Positions 34,740 through 44,971 of a stretch of DNA of 64,000 nt are shown in pieces. A program made the translations under genes and the position numbers. The stretch is from Tiliqua scincoides (Eukaryota; Chordata; Lepidosauria; Squamata; Scincidae), in the NCBI RefSeq assembly GCF_035046505.1, contig NC_089824.1, forward strand, positions 113,905,997 to 113,969,996. The letters are read 5' to 3'. The notes beneath the pieces were generated by a model. The model was not told where the DNA came from and did not search any database. It worked only from the letters and a program-made list of their open reading frames with translations. Within the stretch, counting starts at the first letter, position 1. Each line of letters starts with the position of its first letter.

Positions 34740-37505
34740 CTTAGTAACGGTAGAATACAGTCACCCAGTGCACGGCAGTAAAGGGGTTCTGGGTCGTCAG
34801 TGGGTTCTGGGTAGTCAGTGGGTAAAGGCCTATTCTTATTTTATCAGGAAGAATGGTGTATCGTCCATGTGATGTCCAAGGACACAATCACTGCAGCTGA
34901 TTAGCCTCAATACTAGCAGCCACAGAAATACCAACAGGGTGCACTGAGCAGGGAGCAAGGACAGGTGCAGGGCTAATAAGTGGCCAATGCTCAGGGGACA
35001 CCCTCTGCCCACCGGACACCCTCTGCCCACCACTAGGAATGAGGAAATGCTCTAAGGACACTGGCACAAGGCCACCCTACAACACAAGAATGCCACAGCA
35101 CCCCAACTTCCTACAGGAGCAGCAGTGGCAGCAGCAGTAGCAAAAGCATAAAAGCAAAGAGATGTTAGGGACCCCTGTATTCAGGGTCCCCTCATCCCAC
35201 CTATATGAGTACATGCATCCATGTGTTCCTCCTTTTGCCAGGGGCAGTATTGGGTGGAATCATAAGGGGAGTTTCAACAGTGCTCAGGCTAAGCAAGGTG
35301 CTGGTGGCTCACTGCCCAAATACATAGGCTGGGAGCCAGGCAAGCCCAGCTAAGGGACTTGCCCTGACCAACAAGGCCCTCATCTTTTGCAGGTTGGCCA
35401 GAAACACCCATGGCATGGACAACAGAAGAAGGGGTAACTGGTCCTGAACCCACATTGGCCACTTCAAAAAGCTGCTTGCAAGCTACTCAGCCACAGCAGG
35501 AGATAGGAAAAGAGCACTCCATATGACATTTAGCGCCTTGCATCACTGTTAACAGTCACACTGTCTGGGAGGCTGTAGCACATGAACCTATCAGAGAAAG
35601 CATTGCATGGGCCAGTCACTGGACTGGCATTCGACATAGGGTACCTGCTGCGGCAGCCCACCCAGCTAACCACACGCACCCCATGCCCTTTGTGGCATGT
35701 CTGGTAGCTGTCAGTACGCTGCCCTTTCATTCCCTTGCCAGTGCCCAACATGTACCATGGCAGCAGAGAAGAGGAAGTCATTATCACTGAGCATACCCCT
35801 CCACCCCAGAGCCCAAGAAGTCACAAAGTGAGGATACTGCAGACCATACATAGCAGAGGGTCGTGTCCCCATTCCCCCCCCCCCCGCAGAATCCTACTTA
35901 AGGCCAGGGTAGGATTATTAATATGGGTAGAAAGGATCCCTACTTGAACAATGGTGATCCAGCCAAAGTTTTTATTGAACAGTATCTGATAGAGCAGCAT
36001 CTGACTGAGAAACACATGGGTGGGGTTGTCAGCTATCTTCTCCCAGCAAGGCTGTTGTGCCTCTGCAAGTTATCCAACAGATGGCCAAGTAACAGGCACT
36101 TGTGAGATCTGGATGCACCAGTTACTGCATGGTCTGCAATGCAGTTTGCAAAGCCACAGTGGCATGACTGGAACGAGAAGGTCAGCAAACTCACCAAGCA
36201 ACACTTGGGCTCTCACTTTAAGCAGGCTGTAGGCTTCCTGTGGGATCTGCATGGTGTCTTTGCCAATGAGACAGCTGCCTGTGGGGATCGGTAAAATGCA
36301 AAGAGAGTAGCAGGGACTTAACAGCATCAGCTCACCTGTTCTTTGGCTTGAGCTGCATATTTGGTGTTTGTGAACCACCATAGTGCACATGCATAGTGCA
36401 CTTGCCCTCTATCTGGTAGAGGGCAAGAGCATAGTGGCTTGGGGCATTACTTTCCCTATTCTGGGAGAAGGAATGTAGTGGAACTTCGTGGTGGATCACT
36501 GTTCAGACCCCCATCGCAGACACCACCTGCTCTTAGCTATTATTATGGTTAGGCCACACAGTTGATAGTACAGACTTTTGATAATCCTGAGAGATCATGA
36601 GGTGGGGATAGAGACATGGGACAGAGATGCAGCATCCGTAGAGTGTGGCATGGAATTCCCTCTCCCACTTTGTTTATCTGTGTGGGGTTTGTTTGCTTAC
36701 CATGTTGGGATGGTGAAGTAGAGGTTCCAGTTGGGTTCCTGTGCATGCAATCCTCCTGGGGCAAAATACCTGCAGTAAGAATTCTGAGAAAACACATGTC
36801 AACAATCTACCTGTGCTCTGTAATAGGAAAGTGGATGGGACAGGGGTGGCAGGAGTTGCAATTTTCTGCTGTTTTCCTCTTCCTCATTTTTCCTTATAGG
36901 GTTATTCCTACCTATGTTCTATCTATGCCTACCTCTGTTGCTGATGTACCATTTTTGTAGCGTCAGGGGTGTGTCTGAAGAAGGGTTAGGATGTGGTATA
37001 CGTTGATTCCTCCTTCTCCCTCCCATGTCCTTCCCACATGATGTCCAGTCTCCTCCCTGTTTTGGCCTCTCTGCCAGTGGAGTTGTGCTGGCAATCAAGT
37101 GATGTCCAAGCAGCAATGATGTGGGGTGTTTCTGATATTGCACTGGCATCCATGCTGTTCCTGTCAGCAGATGGACTTCTACACTGGCAAGGTTGTCGTA
37201 TCCCCATGTATGCTAGCACAACACTGGTGTATCACAAGGATAGGATCAGACCTTAAGGATTTTTTTTTAATTACCACTATCAGGGAGAGGTTTGCAGCAA
37301 TCACATTATAAATCTCTGGTGAGCAGGAACCTTGAGTGACCTGACAATCTAAAGCATTTTCTGTCAGTCTTTTGAGTAGGCGCTGACTTCTAAAAGTAGG
37401 TCTGTTTTGCTGAAGAGTGCAGCAAAAATACTAAAAATAAGTACCTACATTCTGCAATGCTCACCATGTCTAAGGATGTGAAATTAAACTCTGTTTATTT
37501 TACAG
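34740..37505. other. FAM20B intron 1, unassigned 2.8 kb
   Basis: No exon or known element recognised. A short tandem GACACCCTCTGCCCACC pair is at about 34998-35032. Frames are short and unlike known proteins. It could hold an old DNA transposon whose family I cannot name. Confidence 0.4.
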
Positions 37506-37659
37506 GGGTAATGGAAAGTGTGTCCACAGCAGTGGGTCAGTTGGAGTGGAGGTTGTGAATGAAATCCATCAAGTGCCATATTGCTTCTCGCCTCACTTTG
37601 TCAGAGACTTCCTGTAGCCTTTGGAAGAGCAGGTCAAGAGAGACAGACTGCTTGTCACC
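37506..37659 (+). other. FAM20B: FAM20B 5' UTR part of the first coding exon
   Basis: A good splice acceptor (pyrimidine-rich tract followed by TTTTACAG) ends at 37505, so the exon probably begins at 37506 and carries 154 nt of leader before the ATG. The leader holds two upstream ATGs outside the main frame: 37511-37558 (16 codons including stop) and 37559-37663 (35 codons including stop, overlapping the main start as ATGA). The acceptor position is inferred from sequence only. Confidence 0.5.
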
Positions 37660-38036
37660 ATGAAGCTGAAACAACGTGTGGTGCTTCTGGCAATCCTTCT
37701 TGTAATCTTTATTTTCACCAAGGTTTTTCTCATAGACAACTTGGACACCTCAGCTGCGAACCGTGAGGACCAGCGCTCCTTTCACCGTATGATGGCAAGC
37801 CTGCGGGTGGAGCTAGACCCGCGCCTAGACCACACGCTGCAGTCTCCTTGGGAGATTGCAGCTCAGTGGGTGGTGCCACGGGAAGTGTATCCAGAAGAAA
37901 CACCAGAACTGGGGGCGGTGATGCACGCTATGGCTACAAAGAAGATAATCAAGGCAGATGTGGGCTACAAGGGCACGCAACTGAAGGCTCTGCTTATACT
38001 GGAAGGGGGGCAGAAAGTAGTTTTCAAACCTAAAAG
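37660..38036 (+). CDS. FAM20B: FAM20B coding exon 1 (residues 1-126 in part)
   Basis: This exon encodes the cytosolic tip, the signal anchor, the stem and the first kinase segment ending [10 protein letters not shown]. The exon ends AAAAG followed by GTAAAA; the last codon (Arg126) is completed by the first base of the next exon. Confidence 0.95.
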
Positions 38037-41000
38037 GTAAAACGTGCGTTCAGGAACTAGATAAAGGAAAATTTAATTTTTCTTGGTGAAACTAATGACT
38101 GGAGCCCCAGGATTTCCCACAGAGGAATGCTGCAATGCAGAGAGTGATGACAGGCTGGAGAAATGGACAGCTTACTAGTTCACCTGTTTTACTATGTTGT
38201 ATTTCAGGTGGGGGGGGAGGGAACATGAGAACCTGTGGCAGAATATAGTACTGCCACATTCTCCAGTACTTTATTCTCTGATAGAATAAAGGTTCACCCC
38301 TGGTATCCGTAGGGGATTCTGTTCCAGAGCTCCCTGCAGATACCAAAATCTGTGGATATCAAGGCCCCAGTTTAAATGTTCTTTAAATACAAAAAAGCAC
38401 ACAAAAATTGGGTTTCCTATCATCGCACATCAAAATCACACCATTTCCAAGCCTCTTGGGGCTAAAGACACACTTCCAGGTCTCCCAGCATAGAGAAATA
38501 CCACATTCAGCCACTAGATGGGGCTGAATGTATTGGAATAATTTCAGTATAGTTCTATGCTGGGAGACCTGGAAGTGGGTCGTTAGAGCTATTTTTATCA
38601 CTGAGAAGTTTGAAAACAGCATGGTTTTACTGTGCAAAAGTGTTGTTAACAGTTGAAGCTGGGTCACAATTGCGCATGCATACTGCATGTGTGGTCATAT
38701 GATTGTGTATAAGAGGACACATCCCAGAAAAATTACTCTGAATTTTCTTCCTCTGTGAATTACCTTGGGATGATGTAGGATCCACTCCAACTTGGCTTAT
38801 GCTGCTATAGCAATCTGAGCTAGATTGTACCTCTTGTCACAACTTCCAGATACGTCAGAGACTATGTTGTAGAAGGGGAGCCGTATGCTGGGTATGACAG
38901 GCACAACGCAGAGGTGGCAGCCTTCCACCTGGACAGGTACTTAAATGTTGAATTAGAATTTGCTATTCTTTGGAGTTGGAGAATAGATGTACAAGTGCCA
39001 TCTTGGAACTTAGATGGGTGAAGTTCTGTTTTTCAGCTAGCTAAAATTGTGAGGAAATAGTTTCCCACTAAATAACTGTATCTCAATTGCATTTTCTTTT
39101 GTCAGTAATTTAAATTACATTGCTAGAGTCACAGGCCATAATATTCCCTTATGTAGTATGAAGCTATTTCTCTCTGGACAGGGCCAAGTACCATAACTGA
39201 TGCAAGCCTGTAAATACTCACTTGTAGCAGGTAAGACCTGCCTGTTGGTTGACCAGCTGGGAAATGTTCTGGCTGCAGATTACTGACATAGATATATGTG
39301 GGCAAGCAGGCTAGTAAGGCTTTTGTAGGCTAGAAATTTATGTGGATTTATTTGTAAACCTTCACTGAAGCAGCAAATCTTCCCTCCCCCCATGTCTTGC
39401 ATACCATCAGTACCCACATTTGGCACTGCTTTGCCAAATCTTAGCTGTGAAAGAGTTCCTGTGTTTTCATACTTGTAGTTAGTCTCTCAGACATAAGCCC
39501 AGAGTGTCATTTACTCTCAGATTTGTGGCGGCAGTGCTCCAGAGGCCCATGGACAGACCTGACCCTAACTGCTGGGCTCAAGCCCAAATCGTTTTTCAAC
39601 TCAAGCCATTTTTCCAGTGCATTATTAGCCTACCTAACAGAAAGTCCACTGTAGCTTTGTCCACCCTGTTTTCAATGACAAGTGCCATTCAATCCCTGAG
39701 ATGTAGATGATGGCCTTGTATGTGTTAGGAAATTCAGACGACAGAGGAAATGTCCTCCTGCCTTATAGAGTTCTAAATTATTTAGGTTTTGTTTCTCAGA
39801 TGTGGGGCAGTTGCTCCATATTGCATGTTTGTGTGTTTCATTTTCTTCCTGTCTTATCCAAACAGAATCTTAGGCTTCCGACGAGCCCCATTGGTGGTTG
39901 GCAGGTTTGTGAATCTCCGCACAGAGATCAAACCAGTTGCCACAGAGCAGCTGCTCAGTACCTTCCTGACATTAGGTAGGTGATAAAGTGTATTTTGAAC
40001 AGGTTACTAAAAAATATTTGAATGATTTCCAGGGTCAACTTGCACTATTTGGCCATTGGCTACGTGATGTTGTGCAAGCCCCTCAGGTCTAATGCAGATG
40101 CAGCATGCTTGATCTCCCATGCATAGGAGATTGGGGACATGCAGTGGGCTTGTACAATCCCTCCTTCTTCTCTGTTCATACATGAATTGCCCCGCTTTTC
40201 AGAGCTAACGATGCGTGTACTGCTTTTAACATTATTAGTTTTAATGAGCATGTGCAAACTTTCTTCAAATTTTGGTTTTAAATTCTGCTTTGCTAAATAC
40301 TATATTGGCACAGAAGTAATACTGCATCATGGTTCTGAAGTAGAAGAGAGGGAGCATGCCAGTCCACAGTAGACTCTTTGTGTCCTGTGCAAGATCTGAA
40401 ACATTGCTTTGGGATTTCTTTCCCAGACTGCTTTGTGGAAAAATTTCATATCTGATATTGGGGGAGTTCTGTTGAGAAGCAGTATGTGCAATTTTGTTTT
40501 CTAAAGGTTATGTTGAAGCAGCAAATTATTGTTGAATTCATCATTTTAAAAGCAATGGAAACTTGTGCTGCAACAAGAGGTCTGCCTGATATCTTGAGAT
40601 CTGTTAATTTGTAAATTCAAATATGTATGTAAATTCATCGCATTTGAAGAACGACTTTAAAGCAAATATTTGCCTTTTCGCATAGTTAAGCTTCTAGTCT
40701 GCCAAGAATGGATAGTTGTATTGTTCTTTGTTTTTTGAGAATCCGAAGGAAGATAGACAACTGGGTTTTCTCTTTGTGGGGAACAAATGTTAATTTTCAC
40801 TTCTGGTTTTGAAGATTTCTCTCTGAAAAGCTTCTGAACTGCCTCACAAAATTCAGAAACTGTTTTTGGCATACAAATATCAAGTTGACTCGAGCTGTTC
40901 TGCTTTGAAGGTAATAATACCTGTTTCTATGGAAAGTGCTACTATTGCCGAGAAACAGAGCCAGCCTGTGCTGACGGAGACATTATGGAGGGATCAGTCA

Positions 41001-44000
41001 CACTGTGGCTGCCAGATGTTTGGCCTCTTCAGAAGCATCGTCACCCATGGGGCAGGACCTACAGGGAAGGCAAACTGGCCAGGTATGGGGTTCCGTCAGA
41101 GCAGTGTTTCTCAAACTGTGGGTCGGGACCCACTTGGTGTGTCGTGAACCAATTTTAGGTGGGTCCCCATTCATTTCAATATTTTATTTTTAATATTAGA
41201 CTTGATACTACTTTGGTATGTGACTGCATTTGGAGAAATGTTACAGACCTGTACTTTTAACAAGCTACTATGTGTATTTTTTTTTAACAATGATAGTAAA
41301 TGGGACTTACTCCTGGGTAAGTGTGGGTAGGATTGCAGCCTAGGATTGTGAAAAATTTTTCCTTCTTGATGATGTCACTTCAGGTGGGTCCTGACATTCT
41401 CATTCTAAAAAGTGGGTCAGAGGGTTTCAAGCAACAATGGGGAATTAAAGATCCATTTTGCTCTCTTGGCCATTGCCTTTTGCATAGAATTCCAAAAAAA
41501 CTCTTCCATTTGACCGAAGGTTATTGTTGGTATAACTGATTTTGATGGTAGTCTTGGCAGTGTGTTCTGTGTTCCCGTGGAATCTATAGATCCTGGGTCC
41601 CATTTTAGAAAATGTACAAAGTTCAGTATATTGGAATTGTAATTTCTGTCAATGAAATAAATTGTCAGAATATGGTTTCATGTCCCTTTCTGGTATATTT
41701 CCTGGAGACTCCAATTTGCTTTATCTTTAAATTCCATCTGTAAGCTTGGATTCTTGAGAAACTTTTGTCTTTTTAGAAGCAAGCAAAAATCTATATCACC
41801 ACCAGATTTCTACCTCTAATGCCTGGATATGCTTGAAAACCATGGGAGTATCCAAAAATGTCTGTTTTTTGTTCAGAGTGCAGGATTGCAGGTTGATTCT
41901 CCTTTCCTTATTTCCTCCAGACCTGTTTCCATATTATTTCTTGAAACAGCAAGAAATACTTGCTTGAAATACTACTGATCCTTACAAAAATAAAACCCAA
42001 TATTGAGTTCAAAATATTAGTTTTGGATAGAGCAATCTTGGTAAAAATAAGTCAGTTCGTCTATAGAGGTGTCCTTGTGGTGGCTTGCACCCAGTGCGGC
42101 GCTTAACCTTGTGAAGCTCAGTGTTCTGGAAATTTGGGGGTGACGTAATGATGTACTCGCATCGCCTTCCAGGCTTTCACATTGGTTTAAATGTGAAAGC
42201 CCATCTTTTGACTGGTGATCTTCATCCCTTTCCGGGTCTAGCTGCTTTGCGTTCTTGCTAGCAAGTGGCAAAAATATGATCATGGGTGAGAGTGTGAGGT
42301 GGTTGGGTCTGGAAAGGGCCAAAGATTGCCAAACAGTGGTGTCATACCCTGTGCAGCCCACACCTACCACTCCCCCGTAGTGATACCACTGTTGATCAAG
42401 CGTTTGCATTAATTTTTTAAGAATGCAGAATCCAAGTTGTATGAGGAAGATGGTACATGGAATTAAAAACCCAGCCTCTCATTCAGGCCTGCCCCAAGAA
42501 GAGTGGCATCCCAAGGCTGTGATGTCTCTGCCACCTCCTCATTACTGCTGCTCCCCTACCTCCTGTACTTCAACCCTCCTTTACTTAGCAGTCCCCTTAG
42601 CCTACCCACCAGCTGCTTTGTGCAGAAAAGAGTAGAAAACGGTGGCAGTGATCCTCTTCCCAATCAGGTGTTGACATTGCTGCAGTCTCTCCCACCTTAC
42701 CTGTTGCCTTATTGCTCTGCTGCTTTGTTTTGTAGTAGAGCAGAAGAGCAGGGCAAATAAGGAAGCCAGGAAAAGTGGAAGTGGGATGGTGCTTCTCCTG
42801 CTTCCTTGCTTCATCCCATTCTGCTGCTCTATTTCAAAGCAAGGAGGAAAAGGTAAAGGGACAAATAGGAGCTAAGTGAAATGGCTTGGAAGATGGCTGA
42901 ACAGCACAGGATACTGATCACACCCATCTGCCACTTGAAGCAGACTGTCTCATGGCCAGGCTGGCCCTGCTGCTGTTGGAAAATATAGTGTTTGCTTGTG
43001 GGCAAGAGGACAAATCATCAAATAGGTAGTTAGCTCATGTAATATAGTGGGAGAATGTTAGGTTGTAAGCTAAATACAAGTGACAAAGCTGCCATCTCTT
43101 GCCATAGGCATTCACCAAGTAACCTCTTGAGTCAATCAACCTTCCAGATAATATTTTATAGCTAAGCGCAAGATAAAAATCTAAATGTGGTAACTTTGAG
43201 ATTATGTATGTCTGACTTTTTTTTCCCACCAAAGGAGGCAAACGTCTCAAGGTTTCTGATGGGCAGTCATGTTGCAAATAAATTCTAAAGATCTTCACAG
43301 CTTTGATTGTCTTTGTTTCTACTTGCAGGTGGGAATATGATGAAAGCTACTGTGATGCTGTTAAGAAGACCTCACCCTATGACTCAGGCCCACGGCTTCT
43401 TGACATCATAGATACAGCTATCTTTGATTATTTGATCGGGAATGCTGACCGGCACCATTATGAAAGCTTTCAGGATGATGAAGGGGCTAGTATGCTTATT
43501 CTTCTGGACAATGCCAAAAGGTAGGGAATGTGTCGATGTCTTTGCAAACTCTAGAAGTATAAATTGACAATAATGTTGGTGAGGATTTGCTTTGATTGTC
43601 ACTGTGTTATGGGATTTCCACAGTGGTTTCATGACTTTTTGAAGATACGGAGCAACAGTGAAATTTTACATCCATTCCAGCACAACTGTTAGATGTATCT
43701 AACCTTATTTGTAGGTTTATTTGTAAGTTCATTTAAATAAATGACAAGGGCTATTGAAGTATTTCACACTTCAAATGTCTGCTTAGCTCTGTGGGGAGAG
43801 AGAATTTTCCAAAGGACTGGTTTGATATGATTTGATATAATTTGTTTTACAGTTTTGGGAACCCTTCCTTGGATGAGAGAAGCATCCTTGCACCTCTTTA
43901 CCAGTGCTGCATGTGAGTAAAGGACAAAGCAACTCCTTACTTTTTGTACAACTTGGGAATTTTAAAAGTGACATTGATTTGCTGCTCATGGACATCCTGA

Positions 44001-44971
44001 GAGTGTGCGGGTGTGACAATTGACTTGGTATTTTTTCAGTGCATTAGTGAGATTGTTGAATACAAAGTAACATGTGTGACAGGATCTAAATCAAGTGTTT
44101 TGACGTCCCTGGAACATCTGTTTTGAGAATAACATAAGAGCCTAACTAGATCAGTCAAGTTCTAATTCCTTTCTACTTTCTCTGCCTGCTGCCAGGATAG
44201 CCTTTCAGAATTTTAGCAGTGAACAAGAGCCTAACTTTTGTGACTACTTTTCACATGATGGGAGTATTGCCGGACTTTATTTGAGCCCTCCACATTTATA
44301 GAGAAGCTTCTGGTGGGGGCAGTTGAGCAGTAACTGTAGGGAGTGGGAAAGGAGGAAATGCAAGTGAAGGTAGCAGCCAGGAGAGCAAAGTAGCTCATCA
44401 GCTCAGGAGCTTCATTGTTTCACCTTACCTTGAATACTTTTCAATCGAAAGGTGGTAGTACAAATATTGGTCTAAAGAAATGAAATTGAGTTCCGTGACT
44501 GAACCGAAGTCTCCTCTGTCCCAAGACCATCATTCCACCACTTCCTTTGGATTGTTTGTAACAGTGTGTGAACTGTATTTGGTATATGCAGTGTGGATAC
44601 TGTATTTCATGCAAAAGGCATTATTGTCATGAAATGTCCATCTGCGTGAACTAGCCCAAATGAGCTGTCCCTATGTCCCTCACCAAAATGTCAGCAATGC
44701 AAATTCAGCTTGTTATGTGTGCTTTTGTTTCTTTTGCAGCATCAGAGTCTCCACTTGGAATAGGCTGAACTACCTGAAGAATGGAGCACTGAAGTCTGCC
44801 TTAAAAACAGCTATGTCACATGACCCCATCTCACCAGTGTTATCTGTCCCTCATATGGATGCCCTGGACCAACGACTCCTGAACATCTTGGCTACAGTAA
44901 AGCAATGTACAGACCAGTTTGGACCAGATGTTGTGCTGGTGGAAGACAGGATGACACTCTCTCACTTGTAG
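37660..44971 (+). CDS. FAM20B: FAM20B glycosaminoglycan xylosylkinase, complete 7-exon coding region
   Basis: FAM20B is a Golgi kinase that phosphorylates the 2-O position of xylose in the proteoglycan linkage region, which promotes chain extension. Coding exons are 37660-38036, 38850-38936, 39866-39975, 40911-41082, 43329-43520, 43853-43912 and 44740-44971. Joined they give 1230 nt, 409 residues plus stop, the same length as I recall for the human protein. Residues 7-24 form the type II membrane anchor ([17 protein letters not shown]). A cysteine-rich stretch with an NNT glycosylation site starts in exon 4. The catalytic Asp is in GNADRHH (D289) and the metal-binding Asp in LLDNAKSFG (D309). 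All introns are GT-AG. The ATG at 37660 sits in CACCATGA; the frame is open upstream to 37621 but has no ATG there. The gene looks intact. Confidence 0.97.
38291..38600. mobile_element. Palindromic (pogo/Tigger-like) element in FAM20B intron
   Basis: It begins CTGGTATCCGTAGGGGATTC and has TCTGTGGATATCAAGG. A perfect 23-bp inverted repeat lies at 38471-38493 and 38555-38577, with a CCACTAGATGGGGCTG motif in the spacer. It is related to the element split by CR1 at 12269-13830. Confidence 0.55.
38512..38526 (+). promoter_or_regulatory. CTCF-like motif inside a DNA element
   Basis: CCACTAGATGGGGCT differs from the CTCF core consensus CCASYAGRKGGCRSY at one position. It lies in the loop of the palindrome described above. 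Binding is inferred. Confidence 0.35.
38850..38936 (+). CDS. FAM20B: FAM20B coding exon 2
   Basis: An 87-nt exon between a CTTCCAG acceptor and a GTACTT donor. It encodes [19 protein letters not shown] and then AEVAAFHLD, part of the N-lobe of the kinase fold. It has no ATG-initiated open frame of its own and was placed by splice phase and family match. Confidence 0.95.
38937..39865. other. FAM20B: FAM20B intron 2, no feature recognised
   Basis: Plain intronic sequence. No repeat recognised. Confidence 0.45.
39866..39975 (+). CDS. FAM20B: FAM20B coding exon 3
   Basis: A 110-nt exon after AAACAG and before GTAGGT. It encodes [19 protein letters not shown] and then [18 protein letters not shown]. 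Its phases (1 nt completing Arg, 1 nt left over for Gly) match both neighbours. Confidence 0.95.
39976..40910. other. FAM20B: FAM20B intron 3, no feature recognised
   Basis: Plain intronic sequence. No repeat recognised. Confidence 0.45.
40911..41082 (+). CDS. FAM20B: FAM20B coding exon 4
   Basis: A 172-nt exon after TTTGAAG and before GTATGG. It encodes the cysteine-rich insert [19 protein letters not shown], with a potential N-glycosylation site at NNT, and the [17 protein letters not shown] segment. A hAT-type element begins 19 bp after the exon ends. Confidence 0.95.
41102..41430 (-). mobile_element. hAT-type (Charlie-like) element next to the exon 4 donor
   Basis: It starts CAGTGTTTCTCAAACTG, continues GGGTCGGGACCCACTTGG, and is a reversed copy of the 34333 family through ATTCTCATTCTAAAAAGTGG. 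The far end is worn. Its first base lies 19 bp beyond the last one of FAM20B coding exon 4. Confidence 0.78.
41431..43328. other. FAM20B: FAM20B intron 4, remainder
   Basis: No exon. A stretch around 42330-42385 (CAGTGGTGTCATACCCTGTG, then CCCCCGTAGTGATACC) may be a hAT end. The rest is unassigned. Confidence 0.35.
43329..43520 (+). CDS. FAM20B: FAM20B coding exon 5, catalytic core
   Basis: A 192-nt exon after CTTGCAG and before GTAGGG. It carries the active site: GNADRHH with the catalytic Asp289, and LLDNAK with the metal-binding Asp309, the counterpart of the DFG aspartate in other kinases. Both residues are present. Confidence 0.96.
43853..43912 (+). CDS. FAM20B: FAM20B coding exon 6
   Basis: A 60-nt micro-exon after TTTTACAG and before GTGAGT. 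It encodes [19 protein letters not shown], completing the activation segment that begins at the end of exon 5. Confidence 0.95.
43913..44739. other. FAM20B: FAM20B intron 6, no feature recognised
   Basis: Plain intronic sequence. No clear repeat. Confidence 0.4.
44740..44971 (+). CDS. FAM20B: FAM20B last coding exon
   Basis: After CTTTTGCAG the exon encodes [15 protein letters not shown] through to the C-terminus [12 protein letters not shown] and a TAG stop at 44969-44971. The ending matches the known FAM20B C-terminus in length and sequence. Confidence 0.96.

Noticed and set aside
37621-37659. N-terminal extension of FAM20B upstream of the ATG
   Set aside because: The frame is open but starts with TTG. 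The known family start is [11 protein letters not shown] at 37660, which also has the better context.
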